From positions 1-64,000 of the forward strand of contig CALUZM010000004.1 in the NCBI GenBank assembly GCA_944325245.1: a stretch of DNA of 64,000 nucleotides. Reading direction: 5' to 3'. Both the position numbers and the translations under genes were made by a program. Below the pieces are notes generated by a model. The model saw nothing but the letters and a program-made list of their open reading frames with translations. It did no database searches and had not been told where the DNA came from. Positions 26,487 through 35,863 of this stretch are shown here, piece by piece. The DNA is from an uncultured Massilimicrobiota sp. Lineage in GTDB: Bacteria > Bacillota_I > Bacilli_A > Erysipelotrichales > Coprobacillaceae. Numbering within the stretch: the first letter of the stretch is position 1; the number at the start of each line of letters is the position of its first letter.

Positions 26487-28635
26487 ATTGCCAGTAATAG
26501 CAATAGATTTAGGAACTACAAATTGTTTAACTGCTATATATGATCAAAATGCTCATCAACCAAGTATTATTAAGAACAAAAATGGAAATAAGATAACACC
26601 CTCAATCATTCAATTTGATGGTGAAAATATTATTATTGGAGATGAAGCAAAAGAAGCATATGAAGCTGGCGATGTAGGCTGTGTAACTGCTTTTAAACGA
26701 TATATGGGTTCATCATCATGTTGTGCTTATATTGGTAATAAAGAATATACAGCTGTTGAACTAACAACTCTTTTATTGAAATATCTAAAAGATAATGTAG
26801 AAACTGTTTTGCAACAACCCATTTATGAAGTTATTATTACAGTTCCTGCTTACTTTCGTCATAAGGAAAGACAAGCAACATTGCAAGCAGCTAAAAATGC
26901 TGGTTTAAAAGTAAAAATGTTAATTAATGAGCCTACAGCTGCAGCTTTAAACTATGGAATACAACATTTTAGAAAAAATGCAAAAATACTTGTTTATGAC
27001 TTAGGTGGTGGGACATTTGATGTGACTCTTATAGAGATGAGTAAAGAAAATCAAATCAATTGTCTCATAACAAAAGGAAATCATATCTTAGGTGGGAAAG
27101 ATTTTGATAAATGTATTTTTAACTATTTAGTGAATCAAATCTATTATGATACAGGAATTGATATCAAAGAATACTCTGGATTTATCAATGAATTAATGGG
27201 GCGTATTGAACATATTAAAATGACTCTTACCAATGCATCTAAAGTAAAAATCAAGCTTAATATTCCGAACTATGGAGTATATCGAACAGAATTGACAAAT
27301 CAGGAATTTGAAAACATAACGTCTCATCTTTTAGATAAAACAGGTGTTTTGTGCCAAGATGTGTTAGATGAATTGCATTATACATGGAATGATATCACAG
27401 ATATATTACTTGTTGGCGGCTCTACAAGAATGCCTCAAGTATCTAAATATTTAGAGAAAATCAGTGGACACAAACCAATAACACAAGTCCATCCAGATGA
27501 AGCAGTCGTTTTAGGAGCAGCTATTCAATCTATATTACCGGCTCCAAAATATAATGTTTTATCTGCTTCTTCAAAACCAATCGCAAATAAAAATGCAATA
27601 GTGCAAAAGGAAAAACCAGTAACAAGTGTTTCAGCTATGAGATTAAATGATGTTCAAGCACACCCTTTAGGAATGATTGCAGTCAATGAAGAAGGAACTC
27701 ATTATATTAATCAAAATATTATTCCTCCTAATCAATCCATTCCTGTGAAATGTGCAAGAAAGTTTAAATATTATACATCAGCTCAAAAAAATAATGAGAT
27801 AGATATTTATTTATTACAAGGGATAGGAAATATTTTTGATTGTGAAATTTTAAATAAATATGTCATTTCTGGTATTAGACATAAAGAGGAAGGTTCCACA
27901 CTTATCAGAGTTCAATATAGCTATGATGTGAGTGGTATTGTTCATATTCAAGCAAGACAAGAACAAGATGAGTGTGATCTTCCTATTAGAGAAGAACCAG
28001 TTCCTAAAGATATGAGCATGTTTGCTAAACCAATAACTCAAAATCCTGATAATCAAACAACATATGTTTTTGAAATATTAGATACTTCAGGATCAATGTT
28101 TGGAGAACCTATTGAAGAGGCAAAGAAAGCAATGATTGAATTTATTGATAAACTCAAAGGAGATCATGTTTATATTGGATCTATGTCAGTTTCTAATAGA
28201 ACAATCATTACTGGAAATCTCACAAATCATCCTTTAGAAGCAAAACAAGGCATAAAGAAATTATATTGCGGGTTAGGTGGATTTGGCAATTGTACACATC
28301 CTTTTGATACTGTTTATAAAAACATGCATGCTTTAAAAGGGAGAAGAATTGCTATTATATTAGCTGATGGTGTCTGGTCATATTTAGAGGCTGCAAAAAA
28401 GGCTGCTAAAAGATGTATTCAAGATGGTATAGAAATTATTGCAATAGGTTTTGGAGATGCTGATTATGATTTTTTAAGATCTATTTCTTCTAGTGATAAA
28501 AATGCAATGAAAGTGCATCAATCTCAATTAGTGAAATCATTTGGCAATATTGCACAAACGATTAGTGAAACATCTCATTCTAAATTTAATAACAATGAAG
28601 AGACAAAAACCTGGGAAGCGATAGGAGAAAAATAG
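26479..28635 (+). CDS. Hsp70-like ATPase fused to a C-terminal von Willebrand A domain
   Basis: 718 residues. Residues 1-370 are an Hsp70 nucleotide-binding domain: IDLGTTNCL (phosphate 1), YDLGGGTFDV (phosphate 2), INEPTAAALNYG, and LLVGGSTRMPQ (adenosine). About 380-520 resembles the beta substrate-binding domain. Instead of the helical lid there is a vWA domain at about 530-700 with a complete metal (MIDAS) site: DTSGS at 535-539, Thr606, and Asp630 in LADG. ATG 26479 is preferred to 26473 because the GGAG is 9 nt away. The fusion suggests an Hsp70 that engages a specific ligand through its vWA module. Confidence 0.88.
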   Translation: MNKLPVIAIDLGTTNCLTAIYDQNAHQPSIIKNKNGNKITPSIIQFDGENIIIGDEAKEAYEAGDVGCVTAFKRYMGSSSCCAYIGNKEYTAVELTTLLLKYLKDNVETVLQQPIYEVIITVPAYFRHKERQATLQAAKNAGLKVKMLINEPTAAALNYGIQHFRKNAKILVYDLGGGTFDVTLIEMSKENQINCLITKGNHILGGKDFDKCIFNYLVNQIYYDTGIDIKEYSGFINELMGRIEHIKMTLTNASKVKIKLNIPNYGVYRTELTNQEFENITSHLLDKTGVLCQDVLDELHYTWNDITDILLVGGSTRMPQVSKYLEKISGHKPITQVHPDEAVVLGAAIQSILPAPKYNVLSASSKPIANKNAIVQKEKPVTSVSAMRLNDVQAHPLGMIAVNEEGTHYINQNIIPPNQSIPVKCARKFKYYTSAQKNNEIDIYLLQGIGNIFDCEILNKYVISGIRHKEEGSTLIRVQYSYDVSGIVHIQARQEQDECDLPIREEPVPKDMSMFAKPITQNPDNQTTYVFEILDTSGSMFGEPIEEAKKAMIEFIDKLKGDHVYIGSMSVSNRTIITGNLTNHPLEAKQGIKKLYCGLGGFGNCTHPFDTVYKNMHALKGRRIAIILADGVWSYLEAAKKAAKRCIQDGIEIIAIGFGDADYDFLRSISSSDKNAMKVHQSQLVKSFGNIAQTISETSHSKFNNNEETKTWEAIGEK

Positions 28636-28650
28636 AAAGAAGGATGAAAT

Positions 28651-31600
28651 ATGTCTAGAAAAAATTATTATGAAATTTTAACATCGCTTCATTTTGATAA
28701 TAAGATGGATACAGATATAAAAGTCAAAGAAGCGATTGCTACATGGAAAGAAAACATAACTCTTAACTATAACAAAGAAACGGACCCTGTAATCAAAGAT
28801 AATATTAAGCAAGAAATGGAATTAGAAATGGATATGAAAAGAGTTATGTTGGATGCGAAACTTAGAAAAAATGAAGCTTTACAAATGAAGGCAATCAAGC
28901 TTAAAGAATTAGAAAGCTATATAGAAATATTAAAAATGAATAGAGGGAATGAATCCCTCTTTATCACAAATGCAAGATTAAGATCAATTGTTCATGATTT
29001 TCGTTTAACATCACAAACAGTTATTCAACAACTCAAGAAAAATAAAATTGAAATTGTTACTCCTCAACAGACAATCAAATATAATGATTTATTTCTAGAT
29101 AAAGTTCATGAAGACGAACTCAGTCAGAACATTATTCAAGCAAATCAGAGAAGTATTCTTCAAAGAATAGGCTGGTTATCTCCATTCACAAATTTATATG
29201 AATTTTTAGCTTGTTATGATAATCATCCAAATATAAACTATCAAAATCGTCATAGAGAAGATTTATTAGCAATTGCTTCGAAAGGTTCATTGGAATATGC
29301 GACAGATAACTCTCTAGAAGGGCACTTGATTCAAAATATCTTTTCTACAGCTAAAAATAACATTTTTAATAATTCTATCAATACACAAAAATATAACAAT
29401 TCTTTAAAATTAGAGAGTTTATCTGAACTTTTTAAATTATTAGCTAATATCTCAGTAGAAATGAAGAAAGATGAAATATTTGCTGAGAATGTTATAAAAA
29501 AAATCAGAAAAGAATTTCCTGATTATGAAATAGCAAGAGCTATCTATAATTATAAATCAGGACTTTTAAAAGACCCTTATGAAAAACATGATTTTTCTAT
29601 TGAGATGTATTGTCATAATTGTCATTCATTAGAAACATTCTCTACACTACAAGAAGCGAAAAGATCAAACTGTAAAGTATGTGGAGAACCTCTATTTATA
29701 AAATGTCCAAATTGTGGAAAACTGATTCCTTCTTCCAGCGAGCAATGTCAATTCTGTCATTTCTCATGTCAGGAAGCGTCATATTTTGATTTATATTATC
29801 AATTATCTTTACAGGCATTAGAAGATATGAATTTTAGTGAAGCAAAAAAGATGATGATAAAGGCGAAAATTGCTAATCCAAAAGAAGAAAGAGTAAAAGT
29901 TCTAGAAAAGAAAATTCAATCCCAAATAACAAAATTCAAATTTCCATTAGATAAATTAAATCATCTTATACAAGAAAAGAAATATATAGAAGCATCAAAA
30001 TATATTTATGAATTAAAGATAAAATATCCTCAACTCCATCTAAAAAAAGAAGAAGAGTTGATTTTAAAGACATTAGAAAATATAAGATATAAATTTTCTC
30101 ATAAAAGTTTTCAAAAATATGAGGGTGCTAACACATGTGTGGAAATTTTACGTGAAGTGAAAGATTACACTCCAGCAAAAGAATATTTGATAACAGTGCC
30201 CCCACATCCTTCACGCTCTTTTCAAGCTCATTATATACAGTCTCAAAAGGGTGTTGTCCTTGATTTTCAACCAGTCACAGATTTAGGTGTGAAATACGTC
30301 ATTATTCGAAAAGAAAATGAAGAACCTAAGAATATCAATGATGGTAAAAAAATATTTTCTAGTCAATCAACATTAGAATACATAGATACAAGTGTTGAAT
30401 CAGGAATTCAGTATTTTTATGCATTATTTGTTAAAAGAGGTTCAACAATATCTTCCCCAATGACAACAAGTATTATTGTTTGTCGTGATATAGATATTAA
30501 TACGTTTCATTGCTTTGAAGATTCTCATCAGTGTTCTTTTAGCTGGAGACTTCCTAAAAATGCAAAAGGAGTCAGAGTATTGAGAAGTGAGCGAAATGTA
30601 TCTTTTAAGCCAGATAAATATACCAAAGAAGTTGCCAATAATATGATTCAATATTATGAAGATCATGATGTGATAAATGGAAAGATTTATGAATATCGTT
30701 TACAGGTTATCTATTATATCAATAACGCTATACATTATAGTCGAGGTATTGTTAAACAAATGATGCCAAATGCTATTGCATTAAAAACAGTTATACAAAA
30801 TGCAACATATTTAAATGGTGAAATCACATTGACATTATCATCGCAAGATAATTATGTACAAATTCTTGCATTAAAAAAAGATTTTGTTAAAGAAGATACA
30901 GTCTTAGATAGTAGTACGCTTCATCAATATGGTGTTGTTTTAACAACTGTAAAGGGGCAAACAGAAGTTAAAATCAGAGTCCCTAAAAATAAAGTATATA
31001 ACCTCACAGCTGTTACTATTTCAGGTTTAAAAGCTATTGCTGGAAATGTTGTGAGTATATCATCATACGAAAAGTATGAAATTGATAAATTAAAAACAAA
31101 GATTAATAACTCAAGATTATATATTCATATTAAAGAACCATTAAACAATGATGTCACTAATTTTTATTATTCAGTATGTACCAAAAAATCTTCCAATGAG
31201 AAACCACCATTTTTAACTCGAGAAGATATTCATAAAATGAATAAAATATCTTTCAATACATATCAAAAAGACGGGGCAATTATTGTAGAACATATATCAG
31301 AAAAAGAACTTTATATAACAGTGATTGCCCAAATGAGAAATGGTAAACAAATCTTTTATACTGAACCATCTAAATATCGTATAAATAATAGTCCTAAAAA
31401 AATCATTCAGTATGATATTTCATGGGGAGGAATATTTAAAAATAAAAAAGAAAAAGCAATTTTAAAAATTAATTGTTTTGATTGTCAGGATGAATTGCCC
31501 GAATTATATCTTGTAGGAAGTAAATCTGGAGCAGTTCCAACGGGATATAGAGGAAATGATATTCTCACAATTTGTCATCTTCCTTCATCTCAGCAATCTT

Positions 31601-31743
31601 CTCAACAGATTCTATTATCTATGGATCGTTTAAAACTATTACCCAATCAAGCAAAATTACGTTTATATATGAATAAAGAAGATCAAGAAGAATTTGAAGC
31701 TCAACCAGTTTCGGTTAAGAACTTAATAGTACCAATAAAATAG
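28651..31743 (+). CDS. large J-like / zinc-ribbon / FN3-like scaffold protein
   Basis: 1030 residues, no signal peptide. The start, KNYYEIL, and the following 100 charged helical residues look like a J-domain, but the HPD tripeptide that activates Hsp70 is absent. Middle: helical region, then two zinc ribbons at about 319-375 (CHNC, CKVC, CPNC, CQFC), then TPR-like helices. From about 520 to the end are repeated beta-sandwich (fibronectin III-like) segments. The order resembles a co-chaperone that links an Hsp70 to a client. Family not confirmed; the C-terminal domain assignment is inference from strand pattern. Confidence 0.6.
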   Translation: MSRKNYYEILTSLHFDNKMDTDIKVKEAIATWKENITLNYNKETDPVIKDNIKQEMELEMDMKRVMLDAKLRKNEALQMKAIKLKELESYIEILKMNRGNESLFITNARLRSIVHDFRLTSQTVIQQLKKNKIEIVTPQQTIKYNDLFLDKVHEDELSQNIIQANQRSILQRIGWLSPFTNLYEFLACYDNHPNINYQNRHREDLLAIASKGSLEYATDNSLEGHLIQNIFSTAKNNIFNNSINTQKYNNSLKLESLSELFKLLANISVEMKKDEIFAENVIKKIRKEFPDYEIARAIYNYKSGLLKDPYEKHDFSIEMYCHNCHSLETFSTLQEAKRSNCKVCGEPLFIKCPNCGKLIPSSSEQCQFCHFSCQEASYFDLYYQLSLQALEDMNFSEAKKMMIKAKIANPKEERVKVLEKKIQSQITKFKFPLDKLNHLIQEKKYIEASKYIYELKIKYPQLHLKKEEELILKTLENIRYKFSHKSFQKYEGANTCVEILREVKDYTPAKEYLITVPPHPSRSFQAHYIQSQKGVVLDFQPVTDLGVKYVIIRKENEEPKNINDGKKIFSSQSTLEYIDTSVESGIQYFYALFVKRGSTISSPMTTSIIVCRDIDINTFHCFEDSHQCSFSWRLPKNAKGVRVLRSERNVSFKPDKYTKEVANNMIQYYEDHDVINGKIYEYRLQVIYYINNAIHYSRGIVKQMMPNAIALKTVIQNATYLNGEITLTLSSQDNYVQILALKKDFVKEDTVLDSSTLHQYGVVLTTVKGQTEVKIRVPKNKVYNLTAVTISGLKAIAGNVVSISSYEKYEIDKLKTKINNSRLYIHIKEPLNNDVTNFYYSVCTKKSSNEKPPFLTREDIHKMNKISFNTYQKDGAIIVEHISEKELYITVIAQMRNGKQIFYTEPSKYRINNSPKKIIQYDISWGGIFKNKKEKAILKINCFDCQDELPELYLVGSKSGAVPTGYRGNDILTICHLPSSQQSSQQILLSMDRLKLLPNQAKLRLYMNKEDQEEFEAQPVSVKNLIVPIK

Positions 31744-31756
31744 GAGGAATGAAAAA

Positions 31757-32854
31757 ATGTCTCATATATTATGCCCATACTGTGCATCAAAAATTACACC
31801 TTCGAATGTGAAATATGAGTGTTTAAGTTGTGGAAAAGAAATTAAAATTTCAGCACTTGAATCAATGATGAAAATGATGCCAAAGTGTAAAAATGAAAAA
31901 TGCACAAAAGATAGAAATGTTGTTATAAAATGTAGAAAATGTGATTCATATTTACCACCAGATATTTTTCAATATAAAGGCTATCTCCCTTTTTCTCTGG
32001 TAGGTATTAGTGGAGCAGGGAAAACAAATTTTATCACGGTGTTATTGGAAGAGTTGAGAAGAAGTGGAATCATGTCCGTTTCTCATATGAACAAAGAAAC
32101 TATTGAAAGATTTAAAACGGAAAGAGACCGTATATATTATGAACATATTCCTTGTGATGCGACACCTAGAGGAGATATACTTCCCTATCAATGGAGAATA
32201 CAAAAAAAAGTTTCTAACTCTAAGATAGATTCATATTGTATGACTATTTTTGATGGAGCAGGAGAAGATTATGAATGTGTAGATGAGAAAATTCTTTTAT
32301 ATATAGCTGCATCTCAATATATTGTTTTTCTAGTTGACCCAACTGCTTTATTACATGTAAGAAGAAGCATTTCTAATAAAGATTCGCTTGAATGGTCTTC
32401 TGCATCTCAGTTTTATAATGATTATCAAAAAAATGAGGATTCACAAGAACTTGTTCAAGATATGGCTGCTTATATTAGAAAAGCAAGACATATTAAAGTA
32501 GGACGTTCTATAGATACACCCGTTGCCATCTGTTTTACAAAAATTGATTTATTACTGGATCAATTTGGACAGCAAACAATTACTAGACCAAGTCCACATG
32601 TAAAAAATCAAGGCTATAAAAGTGAGGATGGGGCCCTTGTAGATCAGGAAATAAGAGATTATTTAAAAAGAATTGGGGAACAAAGTTTTCTAAATGCTGT
32701 AGATACAAACTTTAAAAACGTTCAATTTTTTGGTGTTAGTAGTTTTGGGAATTCACCCATTGGTCAGAAATCTCTTGGTTCAATAGAACCGCATAGAGTT
32801 CTTGATCCACTTATGTGGATATTATCAAAAGAAGGAATTGTTCCAAAATTATAA
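31757..32854 (+). CDS. soluble zinc-ribbon GTPase (second of the pair)
   Basis: 365 residues. Residues 5-60 contain zinc ribbons (CPYC, CLSCG, CRKC); G1 is GISGAGKT at 83-90, G3 FDGAGED, G4 FTKIDLL. No membrane helix. Strand GYLPFSLVGISGAG and helix NFITVLLEELR are typical of the DO-GTPase2-like group that accompanies GAP1 (family recalled). Thirteen nt separate it from the next gene, with strong GGAGG. Confidence 0.75.
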   Translation: MSHILCPYCASKITPSNVKYECLSCGKEIKISALESMMKMMPKCKNEKCTKDRNVVIKCRKCDSYLPPDIFQYKGYLPFSLVGISGAGKTNFITVLLEELRRSGIMSVSHMNKETIERFKTERDRIYYEHIPCDATPRGDILPYQWRIQKKVSNSKIDSYCMTIFDGAGEDYECVDEKILLYIAASQYIVFLVDPTALLHVRRSISNKDSLEWSSASQFYNDYQKNEDSQELVQDMAAYIRKARHIKVGRSIDTPVAICFTKIDLLLDQFGQQTITRPSPHVKNQGYKSEDGALVDQEIRDYLKRIGEQSFLNAVDTNFKNVQFFGVSSFGNSPIGQKSLGSIEPHRVLDPLMWILSKEGIVPKL

Positions 32855-32867
32855 GGAGGTAAAAAAT

Positions 32868-35576
32868 ATGTTTAATCAAATTGTGTATACAAGATGTGTA
32901 CCATGCCGAGATCTATTTGATAATGGAAAAATAAGAAATCAGGAAGGTTATGCGATTAGAACATTTAGTCCAGAAATTTATAATGATTGCGATATAAATG
33001 AATTAGAAAAAATTCAGAAATATATGAAGACAAGAAATGAATCTAAGACAGGTATAAAAGTAGGTTTGATTGATTCTTTTGAATATTTTCCTTTGAATTA
33101 TTCCTATGTTATAGGATATGAGCATCAAATTAGTAAAGCACGTCGTACAACGTATGTTAAACATTATTATGTAGGTGATATTCAAGAATATCCTATTCAC
33201 TATTTAAATGATGACTTGTTTAGTTATTGTTACAAAGAAGAAAAAGACTTTATAGGAGAAAATGAAACATTAGAATTTGCGCCTGTCGTGGATTTTACAC
33301 CAACTGTATTTTTCACAAAAGAAGCTGCTGCTCATTTTTATCAAGATGGTAGACAAGATGCAATAGAATCTTGTATTAGTTTTCTTGTTGAACAATATAA
33401 GCTTCCAATACAAGAAAGACAATTCTTAATTATTAAAGATACACCAGAAAATGTATTGAAATGGATTGTATGCATTGAATATGCCTTGCCTTTAGAACTT
33501 GCCAAAATGATTTCATTTTCTACAAATACCAATATAGCTCAAACAACTCCAAGATCATATCGCTATTATACAGATGACCAGAATAACTTTTATGAAAATA
33601 ACTTAAAGGGAGATACAAATCTGATTCAAAATTATTACTTTATGATTGCTGGTATACATCCTGAAGGAAGTCATGCTCATGACTTCCAACCAATGCCAAA
33701 TGCGCCTTATGTCATTGTGGATGGGGTAAAAAAACAAGCAGAATTTGAAATTGCCAAAAATCTAAGCTATCTTCGATTAGCATGTCAATATAATCAAGAT
33801 TTTGAAGATTTTCAAACAATTTTAAAAGATTGCCAAAATTATTCATACCAGACTTTATATGATTTGTTTGATGCTTATATGTATATATTAGATGATAAGC
33901 AAGATATTTCAAAATGGGAGTATACAAAGTTATTAAAATCTATGCAATGTTTTTCAAAGTTTCTAATCTCAGGTAGTAAAACAGAAAAGATGTTGGTTGA
34001 TTTTATCTATGGTGAATATACCAGCCATAAGCGTATTTGGCTTCATGATGAACAAAACAATCTTCAAATTATAAAATTATTAATTCAATTCATTGATGAT
34101 CTTCAAGATAAACAATATAAAGAACATTTACATAATTTCGTTTTTCAAATGATAACTTATATTATGAATACAAAATATTTTACTAAAGAAAAAGCTATGA
34201 TGTATTGGCAGATGATAAATACAAACAAAGAATTATCTACATACATCTATTATGAATTCTTTAATGAACAAAGAATAGATAGTGAATATATGAATCAATA
34301 CTGCATAGAAGATTTAGATTATTTAGTATTCTTTATTCAATTATTTAATCATTATTTAGAAGGTTTCCATTTGGATGTATCTTTATTAAAAAAACATCCT
34401 AAATGGAATACATTATTAAGTCATTTGTATGCAACATTATTAGAACTTGAAGATCATCAAGAATTATATGCAATGGATAAATTAATTGAAAATTATGACA
34501 ATGATCTTATGAATTTTTTTACCATCCAATATGCTAAAAAATATGGTTCAAAACATAATATCACAAAAAAATGGGTGACATTTTATGGAAAATGTATTTC
34601 AGGAGATTTAAAGAATCAATGTCAAACAATGCTATTATCTGGTATTGATACAAGCATAGTAGAAATATTATTAGTCAATTACTTAGAAAATAAAAAGATA
34701 TTAGATCAAGATTTATTTTATTCATTTATGTTGTTATACAAAAATTTACAAGGTCATGATGATGAATTTGGAGATATATTTTTTAGAAAATATATTGAAA
34801 TTGCTTTATTACAAACACATCCATATAACAGTATTAAAGATTTCATTGATTTTATTATTGATTATCAATTTCCTAGTCAAATCAAGCATCTTTTATTAGA
34901 TAAAGTTGATGCAATTATTCATCCTGTTGTTAAAGATATAAATGAATTAAAGTTTATTGAATATCTCGTTAATCTACAAGTTGATTATTTCTTGCCACAT
35001 GTTTCAAAAGCACAGTTTTATATAAAAATCACTCACCAAGTGAAACAAGCAAAACAGTTGGATGAAGAACTAGGTGAACAATGTTTAGCTCCATTTCTTG
35101 TTGAAACAAAGGAGGATTTAGAATTTGTATATGAGATTATAGAACCCTGTTGCATATTTATGGAAACGCCTGAAATGATTTATAAATTATTAAATATCTT
35201 TAAATTTCATAATCCCATAGAGTTCTATCGCTATGTGCAAACTGTTTTGATATATCTTATTAGAAAATCATATAAAAATAAATATCTTCTTAAGATAGTT
35301 TTAGAATTTCTAGGAGGTCAGGTTGATGATAAAAAAAGTAGTTATTATTCATATGAAGATATGGAAAAAGCTTTTCATTTAGAATTATATGAAGAATTAT
35401 CAAAAAATTATCATGAAAAGACTTGGGAAGGAATGATTGATTTACTTGATGGTTCATTAAAAGGAACAATTATGAAATTAAATGAATCAGTTCAAAAAAA
35501 TTATGAACTCAAATATCAAAGAAAGTCTCAAAAATTATTAAAAACTTTAAAATCTAAATTCAAAAAGGAGAGATAG
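32868..35576 (+). CDS. GAP1-like GTPase-associated protein
   Basis: 902 residues. It begins FNQIVYTRC and contains GYAIRTFSPEI, the same start as GTPase-associated protein 1 N-terminal domains (GAP1-N; usually Q-x-Y-Y-T-S/R-C and Gly-x-x-x-Arg-x-x-SP). Residues about 30-240 look like that beta-rich domain; the rest (about 300-880) is entirely alpha-helical, as in GAP1-M/C. GAP1 proteins occur beside double-GTPases in predicted bacterial conflict systems. The start ATG 32868 has AAGGAGGT 8 nt upstream; the ORF is open to 32802 within the preceding gene. Confidence 0.65.
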   Translation: MFNQIVYTRCVPCRDLFDNGKIRNQEGYAIRTFSPEIYNDCDINELEKIQKYMKTRNESKTGIKVGLIDSFEYFPLNYSYVIGYEHQISKARRTTYVKHYYVGDIQEYPIHYLNDDLFSYCYKEEKDFIGENETLEFAPVVDFTPTVFFTKEAAAHFYQDGRQDAIESCISFLVEQYKLPIQERQFLIIKDTPENVLKWIVCIEYALPLELAKMISFSTNTNIAQTTPRSYRYYTDDQNNFYENNLKGDTNLIQNYYFMIAGIHPEGSHAHDFQPMPNAPYVIVDGVKKQAEFEIAKNLSYLRLACQYNQDFEDFQTILKDCQNYSYQTLYDLFDAYMYILDDKQDISKWEYTKLLKSMQCFSKFLISGSKTEKMLVDFIYGEYTSHKRIWLHDEQNNLQIIKLLIQFIDDLQDKQYKEHLHNFVFQMITYIMNTKYFTKEKAMMYWQMINTNKELSTYIYYEFFNEQRIDSEYMNQYCIEDLDYLVFFIQLFNHYLEGFHLDVSLLKKHPKWNTLLSHLYATLLELEDHQELYAMDKLIENYDNDLMNFFTIQYAKKYGSKHNITKKWVTFYGKCISGDLKNQCQTMLLSGIDTSIVEILLVNYLENKKILDQDLFYSFMLLYKNLQGHDDEFGDIFFRKYIEIALLQTHPYNSIKDFIDFIIDYQFPSQIKHLLLDKVDAIIHPVVKDINELKFIEYLVNLQVDYFLPHVSKAQFYIKITHQVKQAKQLDEELGEQCLAPFLVETKEDLEFVYEIIEPCCIFMETPEMIYKLLNIFKFHNPIEFYRYVQTVLIYLIRKSYKNKYLLKIVLEFLGGQVDDKKSSYYSYEDMEKAFHLELYEELSKNYHEKTWEGMIDLLDGSLKGTIMKLNESVQKNYELKYQRKSQKLLKTLKSKFKKER

Positions 35577-35579
35577 AGT

Positions 35580-35837
35580 ATGGCAAATAAAGATAGTGAT
35601 ATTTATAAAAAATTTAGACAAGATATGGAAGAAAAATATGATTACGAACATATGGATGAAAAAACGAAAGAAAAGTTTGATAAGGATATAGATCAAGCTT
35701 ATCAACAAGTTATGGAAAAAAAGGACGATACAGATGATGAAATAATAGATCCTAAAGAAAGAGAAATTATTGATGAACGTCAAGATTTAGAAGATGATGT
35801 AGATAGAGATAATGAAGATGATGATAGATGTTTGTAG
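35580..35837 (+). CDS. small acidic charged protein
   Basis: 85 residues with at least 30 Asp/Glu, many Lys, and almost no hydrophobic core, so probably disordered or coiled coil. It starts 4 nt after the GAP1 stop with AGGAGAG upstream. No family recognised. Acidic small proteins in such operons often bind basic partners; that is only a suggestion. Confidence 0.7.
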   Translation: MANKDSDIYKKFRQDMEEKYDYEHMDEKTKEKFDKDIDQAYQQVMEKKDDTDDEIIDPKEREIIDERQDLEDDVDRDNEDDDRCL

Positions 35838-35863
35838 TTTTATAAAGAAAGAAGGAGTATGAG

